A stretch of 33,991 nt of DNA from contig CADBRK010000085.1 in NCBI GenBank assembly GCA_902797065.1, positions 1-33,991 of the forward strand, given 5' to 3'. Both the position numbers and the translations under genes were made by a program. The notes under the pieces were generated by a model. That model made no database searches. It saw only the letters and a list, made by a program, of their open reading frames with translations, and was not told the DNA's origin. Within the stretch, counting starts at the first letter, position 1. Each line of letters starts with the position of its first letter. This document shows positions 7,205 to 15,544 of this stretch, in pieces. This DNA comes from an uncultured Ruminococcus sp. (GTDB lineage: Bacteria > Bacillota > Clostridia > Oscillospirales > Acutalibacteraceae).

Positions 7205-7274
7205 TAGTGCTTAGAAGCAGAGTACAAACAAATGTTTGATTTTTTTATTTAAACTACATTTTTTGTACAGTCAC

Positions 7275-7307
7275 ATAAAAGGGAGAGGTCGGAAAATGAC
7301 CTCTCTC
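7275..7307 (-). terminator. Terminator of the GHL10 gene
   Basis: GGGAGAGGTC (7281-7290) pairs with GACCTCTCTC (7298-7307), with one G-U pair. On the minus strand it is followed by TTTTATG. It lies 6 nt past the stop codon of the minus-strand gene. The opposite-strand transcript may end at the weaker CAAAC/GTTTG hairpin with a T-run at 7225-7246. Confidence 0.8.
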
Positions 7308-7312
7308 TGCGC

Positions 7313-8536
7313 TTAAAGCCTGTCAAGATATTCATATGAGTACAGAATATACCCGTCGGTTCCTTTTGTACGGGTGTACTCTATCTCTTTGCCGATAATG
7401 TCTTCTCCCGTTTTCCATGTGCCGTTGTCCTCGTCGCTGCCCGATTTGTACAGCGCAAGACCGATGTATAGATTAATCCTGCTGTCGGAGAGTATGTCTT
7501 TCCATGTGTCAACGGCGGTGTCAAACGGTAGGATCTCGTTTTCAAAATTTACATATATCTGAGGCGCAATATAGTCGAGATAGCCGTACTTTTCGCACCA
7601 TGTGTAGACGTCTGCGCCCATAGCAATGTCGTTGTCGATATTCCCCTGAGGTGAGATACCGAAAAGAATTGTGCTGTCGATGTTTTTTACTGCGGCGTAC
7701 ATTCCCGATACAAGTATGCTCACATTTGCGCAGCGCCATTTGTCGAGGGGCAGGACGGTAGTGCTTTGACCTACTGTTCCGTTGTACTCTTTGTAATCGG
7801 CGTCGTCGTACTCGCTTTCGGTGAACATATAGAAGTAGTCGTCGAGGTGGATACCGTCTACATCGTATTTTGCGGCGATCTCGCGCACACCGTCTATGAT
7901 AAGCTTCCTTGCTTCCGGGCGCGCAGGGTTGAGATACACTCCGCCGCTGCATTCTATCACGTTGCGGTCGTTTGTATCAATGCTGTCGTGCAGCCATTTA
8001 TAGCAGGGGCTTTCGGGCGGAATGTCGTTTAGTGTACCGTTCGACAATACTCTGTACGGGTTGACCCATGCGTGAAATTCAAGTCCTGCTTTGTGGGCGG
8101 CTTTTATCATGTATTCGAGCGGATCGTAGTCGGGCGCAGCGCTGCTCCCGGTAAAAATGGCTGAAAACGGGAATTCTTTAGAGGGGTATACGGCGTCGCA
8201 GTGCGAGCGTACATGTACGAACAGTGTGTTGATATTGCTGTCTTTTGCTTTTTGTACTATGCTGTCGAAATATGTATGGAACTCGTTTTCGCTCATGGTT
8301 TCGTTCCCGTTCGACAGCGAAAAATACGGTATCCATAAACCTCTCATTTCACCCTGATGAAAAACGTGTTCTTTTTTGGATACGGAGCTGCCTGAGGTTA
8401 CGGAGGGGTGCGCAGCGTCAACGGGCGTCATTGTTATTTTGTTGTCGCTTCCTCTGATACAGCACAGCATAACAATGACCGAAAACAGCGATACCGAGAG
8501 AAAAACAGGGAACAGCCTTTTTAAGTATTGTATCAA
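7313..8536 (-). CDS. Glycosyl hydrolase-like family 10 (DUF187) extracytoplasmic protein
   Basis: This is a 407-aa protein with one N-terminal signal-anchor helix (about residues 8-27) and a TIM-barrel-like GHL10 domain. Visible markers are GEMRGLWIPYF near residue 63, FVHVRSHCDAVYPS, EFHAWVNPYR, NPARPEARK, and DVDGIHLDDYFY near residue 225, which carries the acidic pair expected at the barrel centre. Related proteins are often predicted to cleave glycosidic bonds in wall or exopolysaccharide, but the substrate is unknown. The start is TTG at 8536 with AGGAAG 8 nt upstream. A Ser-rich stretch at about 38-55 separates the anchor from the domain. It stands alone on the minus strand, divergent from the next gene. 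Confidence 0.85.
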   Translation of the reverse strand: MIQYLKRLFPVFLSVSLFSVIVMLCCIRGSDNKITMTPVDAAHPSVTSGSSVSKKEHVFHQGEMRGLWIPYFSLSNGNETMSENEFHTYFDSIVQKAKDSNINTLFVHVRSHCDAVYPSKEFPFSAIFTGSSAAPDYDPLEYMIKAAHKAGLEFHAWVNPYRVLSNGTLNDIPPESPCYKWLHDSIDTNDRNVIECSGGVYLNPARPEARKLIIDGVREIAAKYDVDGIHLDDYFYMFTESEYDDADYKEYNGTVGQSTTVLPLDKWRCANVSILVSGMYAAVKNIDSTILFGISPQGNIDNDIAMGADVYTWCEKYGYLDYIAPQIYVNFENEILPFDTAVDTWKDILSDSRINLYIGLALYKSGSDEDNGTWKTGEDIIGKEIEYTRTKGTDGYILYSYEYLDRL

Positions 8537-8609
8537 GTTACAGACTTCCTTTCGTCAATGATGAAGTTATTATATCACCGCTGAAGTGTCAAATGAGGTA
8601 AAAACGAGT

Positions 8610-9488
8610 ATGAGAATAAAATTTACAGTTCCCAAGGAATACGACGGAAAGCTTGTCAAAGAATTCCTGAGGAGAGAATGTCTGGTTTCTGCGACGCTTT
8701 TAACACAGCTCAAAAAAACCGGGAACGGCATCACGAATAACGGTGTTCATACACGATCAGTCGACAGAATAAAAACAGGCGACGTAATCGAAATAACTCT
8801 GCCCGAGGATAAAAACGAAATAAAACCCGTCGATCTCCCGATAAATATCATATATGAAGACGAGTACCTTATCGCAGTCGATAAGCCGCCCTATATGGCG
8901 GTACACCCTGTACACGGTCATATTGACGATACTCTTGCGAATGCACTTGCGTATTATTCAATGCAGAAGGGTGAGGTGTGGACATTCCGTGCGGTGAACC
9001 GGATAGACAGAGATACTTCGGGCGTGGTACTCATCGCAAAGAATATGTATTCTGCGCCCATACTATCATCAACGGCGAAGAAAAAGTATATAGCCGTATG
9101 CGAGGGCGAGATCAAACACGGCGGAACGGCAGATCAGCCGATCAGGCTCAAAGAAGGACATTCCATACAGAGAGAAACAGGCGAGGGCGGAGTCAATGCG
9201 GTGACGCACTATTACCCGATTAAGTACGGGAACGGTCATACGCTTACAGAGTTTGAGCTTGAAACAGGGCGGACTCATCAGATCAGAGTACATATGTCCG
9301 CAATTGGTCATCCGCTTGCGGGCGACGATATGTATGGCGGTTCTCTCGATAAGATAGGCAGACAGGCACTTCACTGCGCAAGCATTACCTTTGTGCACCC
9401 GAAAACACGCAAATATATGACGATCGAAAGTCCTGTTCCGAAGGAGTTCATCGAAATTATAGACGGGAGGTGTGCGTATGATACTTGA
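8610..9488 (+). CDS. RluA/RluD-family pseudouridine synthase
   Basis: This is a 292-aa enzyme predicted to isomerise uridine in rRNA or tRNA. Residues about 1-75 resemble an S4 domain (FLRRECLVSATLLTQLKK, KTGDVIEI). They are followed by the catalytic domain with IYEDEYLIAVDKPPYMAVHP, NRIDRDTSG holding the catalytic Asp, and GRTHQIRVHM with LAGDDMYGG. Most family members have HRLD; NRID is a known-looking conservative variant. ATG 8610 is preferred over GTG 8586 because GAGG at 8595-8598 serves it. The target base cannot be assigned (RluD/YlyB/YjbO-like). Confidence 0.9.
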   Translation: MRIKFTVPKEYDGKLVKEFLRRECLVSATLLTQLKKTGNGITNNGVHTRSVDRIKTGDVIEITLPEDKNEIKPVDLPINIIYEDEYLIAVDKPPYMAVHPVHGHIDDTLANALAYYSMQKGEVWTFRAVNRIDRDTSGVVLIAKNMYSAPILSSTAKKKYIAVCEGEIKHGGTADQPIRLKEGHSIQRETGEGGVNAVTHYYPIKYGNGHTLTEFELETGRTHQIRVHMSAIGHPLAGDDMYGGSLDKIGRQALHCASITFVHPKTRKYMTIESPVPKEFIEIIDGRCAYDT

Positions 9489-9963
9489 ACATAAGTTTGA
9501 ACCTGTATTCGACAATAATTCAAAGGTGCTCATTCTCGGCAGTTTCCCGTCTGTGAAATCACGTGAACAGGGGTTTTATTACGGACATCCGCAAAACCGT
9601 TTCTGGCGGTTGATTGCCCAGATATGCTGCTGTGACGTGCCGTGTACCATAGACGAAAAGAAAGATCTGTGCATTTCAAACGGTATAGCGCTGTGGGATA
9701 CCGTTGCTTCGTGCGAGATAGAAGGGTCAAGCGACAGCAGTATAAAAAACGTAAAACCGAATGATCTTAGCGTCATTACGGGCAGCTGCGGCATAAAAGC
9801 GATATTCACAAACGGCGGTACTGCGTATAGGCTGTTTGTGAAGTATCAGCAGAATGTAATAAACAGAACGGCAGTAAAGCTGCCCTCGACAAGTCCTGCA
9901 AATGCCGCATGGAGCTTTGAACGTCTGTACAACGAATGGAAGATAATAGAAAAGTATTTATAG
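9478..9963 (+). CDS. DNA-deoxyinosine glycosylase (uracil-DNA glycosylase superfamily)
   Basis: This is a 161-aa base-excision repair enzyme. It shows the superfamily motif 1 region ILGSFPSVKSREQGFYYGHP followed by QNRFW, then LWDTVASCEIEGSSDSSI, a TNGGTAY segment, and LPSTSPANAAW as the DNA-intercalation motif. The combination matches the hypoxanthine/deoxyinosine-type branch rather than Ung or Mug. ATG 9478 is used because GGGAGG (9465-9470) lies 7 nt upstream, whereas GTG 9472 is only 1 nt from it. The start lies inside the end of the pseudouridine synthase gene (11-nt overlap), so the two are translationally coupled. Its stop codon overlaps the terminator. Confidence 0.88.
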   Translation: MILEHKFEPVFDNNSKVLILGSFPSVKSREQGFYYGHPQNRFWRLIAQICCCDVPCTIDEKKDLCISNGIALWDTVASCEIEGSSDSSIKNVKPNDLSVITGSCGIKAIFTNGGTAYRLFVKYQQNVINRTAVKLPSTSPANAAWSFERLYNEWKIIEKYL

Positions 9964-9991
9964 CTGCGGCAGAAAATACCGCAGCTTTTTT
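9962..9991 (+). terminator. Intrinsic terminator after the DNA glycosylase gene
   Basis: A perfect 8-bp stem, AGCTGCGG (9962-9969) with CCGCAGCT (9979-9986), runs into T6. It begins within the stop codon. Confidence 0.92.
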
Positions 9992-10020
9992 GCATAGTTG
10001 GGGAATTTCCGGAAATAATA
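9991..10020 (+). promoter_or_regulatory. Candidate sigma-G (forespore) promoter of the gerA operon
   Basis: TGCATA (9991-9996), then 17 bp, then AATAATA (10014-10020). The known Bacillus sigma-G pattern is TGMATA, about 17 bp, CATAMTA; only the first base of the -10 differs. GerA-family operons are known sigma-G targets. The predicted transcript would begin almost at the ribosome site (AGGAGG 10026-10031), an unusually short leader, so confidence is moderate. Confidence 0.5.
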
Positions 10021-10038
10021 CCGACAGGAGGCGAGAGA

Positions 10039-11568
10039 ATGAAAAGAATACTGTCTGCATTTAAGCGATTTTATAACCCGCCGAAGCACCCCGACCGCAA
10101 AACAAAACCTATCCCGATAAGCGATGATCTTCGGACGAATATTGAAACGCTGAAAGAATTATTCGACAATTCAAGCGACCTTACGATAAAAGAGATCGCT
10201 CTGAAAGCCGGAGATCGTGAGACGAGAATTGCAGTCGTCACGATGGAAGGGCTTGTCGATAAAGAAACTCTCGCCGCAAGCATAACGAACCCCATTTCAA
10301 ATTATATCGGGATAACCGCCGATCATGATGATATTACAACTCTGCTTGAAAACGACGTTATCACGTGCAGCGACCATACCGAAGTAACCGACCTTTCGGA
10401 GCTGTCAAAGCTCGTTATGTCCGGCTTTGCGGCAGTGCTGCCCGACGGAGCAAATAAAGCCGTTGCAGTCGGCGTGCAGGGGTTTGCGTACAGGGGAGTT
10501 GAAGAACCCGATACGGAATCGGTGCAGCGAGGTTCGAGAGAGGGTTTCGTCGAACCGCTGCGGATAAACATCTCGATGATACGCCGCAGGCTAAAAACGC
10601 CCATGCTGAAATTCGAGACAATGACTCTGGGATATACGTCAAACACCGACATATGTATTTGTTATCTGAGGAATGCCGTATCCGACGAGATACTCGACAC
10701 GCTCAGAACACGATTGAAGAAAGTCGATCTGAACACGCTGTTTGCGTCGGGTTATCTGCTGTCTTATATCGACGACGACGGCGACAATACCATGTTCCCG
10801 ACGGTTGGTGTGACCGAACGACCCGACACCGCCTGCGCCAAACTCTGTGAGGGGCGTATAGTTATAATTGTAGACGGCACTCCGAGCGTATTGTATGTGC
10901 CGCATCTTATGACCGAAAATTTCCACACCTTTGACGATTACACAAACAGACCGTTCTTCTCTACAATAGCCCGTCTGCTTAAATATCTGTCGTTTTTCAC
11001 GGCGATACTTCTTCCGGCGGTGTATGTTGCGTTTGCGTCGTACAATCCCGAATTCTTCCCGGCGCAGCTGCTGACGAAGGTTTCCGGGGCGGTATCGCAC
11101 ACGCCGTTTTCGATCTTCTCCGAGGTGCTGCTGTTTACATTCATATACGAGATCATGCGTGAGGCGGGGCTGCGGCTTCCGAAAACTCTCGGGCATGCGG
11201 TGAGTATTATCGGCGGTCTTGTCATCGGCGACACTGCAGTTAATTCGGGGTTTATCGGTGCGCCTACTCTTATGATCGTTGCGCTGACGGTGATATGCTC
11301 GTATATCATACCCGATCTGTACGCGTCCGTTGCGATACTCAGAGTGTTGTTTATAATTGCGGCTGGTGCGTTCGGCATATGGGGCGTTGTGATTCTGCTG
11401 TGTATGCTGCTGACGTACCTGTCGTCGAAATCAAGCTTCGGAATACCGTTTTTTGCGCCTGTATCGCCGTTCGGTCTGTTCGGTATGCGGGATACTGTCG
11501 TTCGGGCAAGCTGGAGTACGCTGTCAAGACGTAATATGAAGGTTCAGGAAATTGGTATTCAGGAATAA
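10039..11568 (+). CDS. gerAA: Spore germination receptor A subunit (GerAA family)
   Basis: This is a 509-aa inner-membrane subunit of a nutrient germinant receptor. The N-terminal half (to about residue 300) is soluble. The conserved membrane half starts with RPFFSTIARLLK, LLPAVYVAFASYNPEFFP, REAGLRLPKTLG and SIIGGLVIGDTAVNSGFI, with several TM helices up to about residue 475. These are hallmark GerA motifs. The start ATG has AGGAGG 7 nt upstream. It is followed after 13 nt by the fused GerAB-GerAC gene, so the two genes encode a full A-B-C receptor. Which germinant it recognises is not visible. Confidence 0.93.
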   Translation: MKRILSAFKRFYNPPKHPDRKTKPIPISDDLRTNIETLKELFDNSSDLTIKEIALKAGDRETRIAVVTMEGLVDKETLAASITNPISNYIGITADHDDITTLLENDVITCSDHTEVTDLSELSKLVMSGFAAVLPDGANKAVAVGVQGFAYRGVEEPDTESVQRGSREGFVEPLRINISMIRRRLKTPMLKFETMTLGYTSNTDICICYLRNAVSDEILDTLRTRLKKVDLNTLFASGYLLSYIDDDGDNTMFPTVGVTERPDTACAKLCEGRIVIIVDGTPSVLYVPHLMTENFHTFDDYTNRPFFSTIARLLKYLSFFTAILLPAVYVAFASYNPEFFPAQLLTKVSGAVSHTPFSIFSEVLLFTFIYEIMREAGLRLPKTLGHAVSIIGGLVIGDTAVNSGFIGAPTLMIVALTVICSYIIPDLYASVAILRVLFIIAAGAFGIWGVVILLCMLLTYLSSKSSFGIPFFAPVSPFGLFGMRDTVVRASWSTLSRRNMKVQEIGIQE

Positions 11569-11581
11569 GGAGATCAGATAT

Positions 11582-13681
11582 ATGCTTCACAAAAACAATC
11601 CGACTTCTCTCGAATGGGTATGTATCCTGCTTTCGGGTTCGCTGTTCACTGCGCTGTCGTACTCTGTGTTTACCGCAGGGAGGATCAATATTCTGATATA
11701 CGCCGTATCGCAGGCTGCGGTTTTTATTTTTATGTTCTTGATTACGCTGCCGCTCAAACGCTATTTCGGGAAATTCGATAGCCCGATAGTATTACAGGCT
11801 AAATCGGGGAGTGCCGTTTTAAATGCGGTGTTGTCCGTTGTCTATTCGCTCTATTTTATGTACGCCGCTGCCGTGACGATAATTATCGGCGCAATATTCA
11901 TAAAAACGTATATCGACAATAATCTTCCCGTTACTCTGTTCGCCGTTCTGGTAGCCGTATGCGGTTATCTGTCTGCAAAGAGGGGAATAAACGGTATCGC
12001 AGGAAGTACGGTCATACTCACAATGCTGTCGGGCGCAGCCGTGCTGTTTGTTTTTATTTCGCTGATATTTCGTGCGGATATGCTGAACTTCTCGTATGTC
12101 TATTCGCTTGATTTTTCCGATATAAGCCGATCGGCGGTGTATTCGCTGTCGGGTGCGGTGCTGCTGCCGTGTGTGCTTATGTTCGGGAGAACCGCAGAAG
12201 AAAAACCGCACAAGGGCGTCAATATCTGGATAACACTGTCGTTTGCTTTGTGTATTTCGATAGCCGTAATGACATATGCCGTATCGGGCGAGTATTCAAA
12301 TTATACAAAGTTCCCGTTTTATACATCTGCGCAGCTGCTTGAGGCAGGTTCGTTCAAAAGGCTTGACGTGCTTTTCCTTATGCTGTGGGTGATAGGTATA
12401 TATATAAATATATCGGTGTTGCTTTCGTCGCTCAAAGAGGTTATGTATATGACGTATGAATCGGTAACGGCAAAAAGAGTATTTGTTGCAGGGGTGATAA
12501 CAGTGACGGCAGTTTCGGCAGTATCGTTCAAATACGATGAATTGAGAGATATTCTGCTCGATCACTTTTTTGTTACGCTGCTGATAATTCTGACAGTGTT
12601 TATACTGCCCGGGCTGTTCCTTGTCTTTAACAGACCACGCAGGAAAAAGCGTACTGCTGCGGCTGTGCTGGCACTATTGACTGTTCTTTCGTCGTTTGCG
12701 CTGTCGGGCTGCGGAAAAACCGAGATACAGGACAGACTTATCGTCAAGGGCATAGGCGTAGATAAAACTACAGACGGGTATGACGTCACGGTACAGTATA
12801 CAGATACATCTTCGGGCGAAGATAAGCAGGAAAACAGATGTTTTGCCGTGTCGGGCGCGAGTATAGCGGACGCTGTGGGGAAGATAAAGAACAGTATCGG
12901 TCTTGAACCGTTTTTCGGGCAGCTCAGCGCGGTAACGGTGGGTTACGATTCGGCGGAGGATATGGATATTGCCGCCGACTATTTCATGAGAAGATCGGAT
13001 GTGCGCCCTTCCGTTAAGCTGTATCTGAGCCGGACGACCGCCGGGGATATTCTGAGATTCGAGAAGGACGGCTCAGTCATGCCGATAGATACGCTGACGT
13101 CTATATCTCCCGAATTCTCGGTCAAAAGCAACGATTACACATTGTTAAGCTATATAAACGCACGTATCGACCCATGCAGGACTCCTGCCGTAACGGTGCT
13201 GAAATGCGCCGATACCATACGATTGGCGACCGTGGCGGTGTTCGGCTGTGAGGGCGTATATATGCTTGATGACGATAGCTTCACCGCATATAAGCTTCTG
13301 CACGGCAAGCTTGATGAAAGCGTTCTTTCGGCGCAAGGCGTTTCATGCCGTGTGGAGAAGTGCAGAAATCATATTTCCGTCGATTATAACGGCGGCGGGA
13401 TCGCTTTCTACACCGTCAGTGATCTGAATATCGTTATCTCGGAAAACGCCGGTCATCTGCACGATGATGAAGTCTGCGGCATTATTGAACGGTACCTCGA
13501 ACGTCTCGTTAATGATTCTGCGGAAACAATACTGAAAAATAATCGTGACGACGTCTTTGAGTTGGGGCGTCATTTGGTGAATTTTAACAGGAATAGCGAT
13601 AATGCGTATGAGGTGTACAGAGAATTATTATCCGACTGCGAAGTTAATGTTAACGTCAAATGCAAAATTGTTAATAATTAG
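11582..13681 (+). CDS. GerAB-GerAC fusion: germination permease joined to GerAC lipoprotein
   Basis: This is a 699-aa single ORF. Residues about 1-355 are a GerAB-type amino-acid-permease-like domain with about ten TM helices (starts MLHKNNPTSLEW; TM segments through LFLVFNRPRRKK). Residues about 356-376 form a further hydrophobic helix ending in the lipobox LSGC, with Cys377. Residues 378-699 match GerAC, beginning with IQDRLIVKGIGVDKT and continuing with FGQLSAVTVGYD and RPSVKLYLSR. The usual separate gerC gene is absent. If lipoprotein signal peptidase cut before Cys377, the polyprotein would yield GerAB plus a normal lipidated GerAC. ATG 11582 has AAGGAG 9 nt upstream; TTG 11552 is unsupported. 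No convincing internal ribosome site was found near 12640-12670. Confidence 0.9.
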   Translation: MLHKNNPTSLEWVCILLSGSLFTALSYSVFTAGRINILIYAVSQAAVFIFMFLITLPLKRYFGKFDSPIVLQAKSGSAVLNAVLSVVYSLYFMYAAAVTIIIGAIFIKTYIDNNLPVTLFAVLVAVCGYLSAKRGINGIAGSTVILTMLSGAAVLFVFISLIFRADMLNFSYVYSLDFSDISRSAVYSLSGAVLLPCVLMFGRTAEEKPHKGVNIWITLSFALCISIAVMTYAVSGEYSNYTKFPFYTSAQLLEAGSFKRLDVLFLMLWVIGIYINISVLLSSLKEVMYMTYESVTAKRVFVAGVITVTAVSAVSFKYDELRDILLDHFFVTLLIILTVFILPGLFLVFNRPRRKKRTAAAVLALLTVLSSFALSGCGKTEIQDRLIVKGIGVDKTTDGYDVTVQYTDTSSGEDKQENRCFAVSGASIADAVGKIKNSIGLEPFFGQLSAVTVGYDSAEDMDIAADYFMRRSDVRPSVKLYLSRTTAGDILRFEKDGSVMPIDTLTSISPEFSVKSNDYTLLSYINARIDPCRTPAVTVLKCADTIRLATVAVFGCEGVYMLDDDSFTAYKLLHGKLDESVLSAQGVSCRVEKCRNHISVDYNGGGIAFYTVSDLNIVISENAGHLHDDEVCGIIERYLERLVNDSAETILKNNRDDVFELGRHLVNFNRNSDNAYEVYRELLSDCEVNVNVKCKIVNN

Positions 13682-13739
13682 CCTGCGTTATTTGTAGTTA
13701 TTTAACAAAAAATTAAGAAACTATTTTTTGAAATACCCC

Positions 13740-13768
13740 TTTAAAAAAATATGAAAATATTGTATAAT
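13740..13768 (+). promoter_or_regulatory. Promoter of the hprK operon
   Basis: A perfect -10 TATAAT (13763-13768) is preceded, after 17 bp, by a weak -35 TTTAAA (13740-13745). The 57-nt leader carries a T10 run before the AAGGGG ribosome site. No obvious cre-like operator was seen. Confidence 0.6.
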
Positions 13769-13825
13769 AGATTTAAGATGAAGAAAGTGTACGTTTCATT
13801 TTTTTTTTAGAAGGGGAATGGTTAT

Positions 13826-14764
13826 ATGGCAAACTCGGTAACGTTGGGAACCATCATCGAAGAATTTTCTCTGGAGATCATCTATACTCCGAAAGACCCG
13901 AAGGATATTCTCGTGACGGTTGCGGATTACAACAGACCCGGACTTGAACTGACGGGTTATCTTGATTATTTTGACAAAAACAGACTTATCATAATAGGAC
14001 TTAAAGAATACTATTACTTTGAGCGAATGACCCCGGAAGAGCGTACCGAGTCTCTGGAGAGATTTTTGTCGCTCGTTCCGCCTGCAATGATCTTCTGCCG
14101 AGGGCTGCTGCCCTTTGACGAGATGAAGAACGTCGCCGCAATGTACGGCGTTGCGCTGCTTGTATCTTCCGAGGCAACGTCCGACCTTACCGCTTCGCTT
14201 GTATCATCTCTTAATGTACACCTTGCGCCCACGGTAACACGTCACGGCGTACTCGTTGAAGTATACGGCGAAGGTCTGCTTCTGATGGGCGACAGCGGTA
14301 TCGGTAAGAGCGAAACGGCGATCGAGCTTATCAAGAGAGGTCACCGTCTTATCGCAGACGACGCCGTGGAGATAAAAAGAGTGTCGAGCAAAACGCTTGT
14401 AGGTTCAGCCCCCGAAAATATACGCCACTTCATCGAGCTGAGAGGTATCGGCATTATCAACGCAAGGCGTATTTACGGTATGGGCGCCGTTAAGATGACC
14501 GAAAGAATTGATATGGTAATCAAGCTTGAGCTTTGGGACAATACCAAGATATACGACAGAATGGGCATGGATACGGAGTTTATCGAGATACTCGGCAACA
14601 AGGTACCTACGATAACCATACCCGTGAAGCCCGGACGTAACCTTGCGGTTATTATCGAAGCGGCCGCCATGAATAACAGACAGAAGAAGATGGGCTACAA
14701 TGCGGCTAAAGAGCTGCTTTCAAAACTCGGGATGGCGTACGATCTCGGCGCAGGCAACGAGTAA
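13826..14764 (+). CDS. hprK: HPr kinase/phosphorylase
   Basis: This is a 312-aa enzyme that phosphorylates and dephosphorylates HPr at Ser46, setting CcpA-dependent carbon catabolite control in Firmicutes. The Walker A loop GDSGIGKSE lies at about residues 155-163, preceded by HGVLVEVYGEGLL with the family's conserved His near residue 139. The signature LRGIGIINARRIYG follows near residue 204, and KPGRN closes the core. Length equals the Bacillus enzyme (about 310). It is the first gene of a six-gene operon with PHP phosphatase, murB, rapZ, whiA and an SseB-domain gene. The ribosome site is AAGGGG. Confidence 0.97.
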   Translation: MANSVTLGTIIEEFSLEIIYTPKDPKDILVTVADYNRPGLELTGYLDYFDKNRLIIIGLKEYYYFERMTPEERTESLERFLSLVPPAMIFCRGLLPFDEMKNVAAMYGVALLVSSEATSDLTASLVSSLNVHLAPTVTRHGVLVEVYGEGLLLMGDSGIGKSETAIELIKRGHRLIADDAVEIKRVSSKTLVGSAPENIRHFIELRGIGIINARRIYGMGAVKMTERIDMVIKLELWDNTKIYDRMGMDTEFIEILGNKVPTITIPVKPGRNLAVIIEAAAMNNRQKKMGYNAAKELLSKLGMAYDLGAGNE

Positions 14765-14775
14765 GGAGGCAGTAT

Positions 14776-15513
14776 ATGAAAATAATTGCAGATATGCATA
14801 CTCATACCATCGCGTCTACACATGCGTACGGCACGGTAAACGAGATGGTACGGCAGGCGGCGGATATAGGTCTGTATGCGATAGGTATCACCGACCACGG
14901 CCCTGCTATGCCCGGCTGCCCGAGAGAATGGTATTTCAATAACTTCGCCGCTATACCCTCTACATATCTCGGAGTGAGAGTTCTTATGGGCGCAGAGGCG
15001 AACATAACAGATTTTGACGGTAATCTCGATCTTCCCAAAGAGAATCTCGACAGGCTCGAATGGATAGTGGCGTCGCTCCACTTGCCCACGCTCGACATGA
15101 GCATTATCAAGCCCACTATAGAAACCTGTACTGCTCTGTATCTCAATGCGGCGGAGAATCCGTACATCAATGTGATAGGCCACAGCGACTCGCCGTTCTT
15201 TGCATATGATTACGAGAAGGTAATACCTGTTTTTGCCGAGAAGGGCAAGCTTGTGGAGATAAACGACGCAACGTTCAAGAGAAAAAGGGACTGCGTCGAA
15301 AACTGTATCAGAATAGCAAAGATATGCAAAAAAGTCGGCGCGCCCGTAATTGTGAACACCGACGCGCATTTTATGACAGACCTTGGCAAAGCAGAAGGTT
15401 CGCTTCGTATGCTTGAGGAGATAAACTTCCCCGAAGAACTGGTAGTTAATTCACCTGTCGAGAGATTCGAGAAGTATCTTACCGAGCATAATTTGCCGCT
15501 CAGACAATTATAA
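14776..15513 (+). CDS. PHP-domain phosphatase/hydrolase, YcdX-like
   Basis: This is a 245-aa cytosolic metal-dependent enzyme. The PHP motifs are visible in order: MHTHT (residues 7-11), GITDHGPAMPG, EAN, SLHLP, a GHSDSPFF segment and NTDAHF. All are ligands of a trinuclear metal site in the YcdX subgroup. Such proteins act on small phosphoesters, but the physiological substrate is unclear. A strong AAGGAGG site and an 11-nt gap place it directly after hprK. The same neighbour set (hprK, PHP, murB, rapZ, whiA) is common in clostridia. Confidence 0.88.
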   Translation: MKIIADMHTHTIASTHAYGTVNEMVRQAADIGLYAIGITDHGPAMPGCPREWYFNNFAAIPSTYLGVRVLMGAEANITDFDGNLDLPKENLDRLEWIVASLHLPTLDMSIIKPTIETCTALYLNAAENPYINVIGHSDSPFFAYDYEKVIPVFAEKGKLVEINDATFKRKRDCVENCIRIAKICKKVGAPVIVNTDAHFMTDLGKAEGSLRMLEEINFPEELVVNSPVERFEKYLTEHNLPLRQL

Positions 15514-15544
15514 ATATAACAAAACGATTAATGCGAGGATATAT

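Noticed and set aside
9001..9027. NRID instead of HRLD as a sign of an inactive pseudouridine synthase
   Set aside because: The catalytic Asp and following TSG are intact, and substitutions of the leading His occur in functional family members.
12640..12712. Separate start of a gerAC gene inside the fused ORF
   Set aside because: The frame is continuous from the GerAB part. GTG/TTG codons near the signal-like helix have no properly spaced ribosome site.
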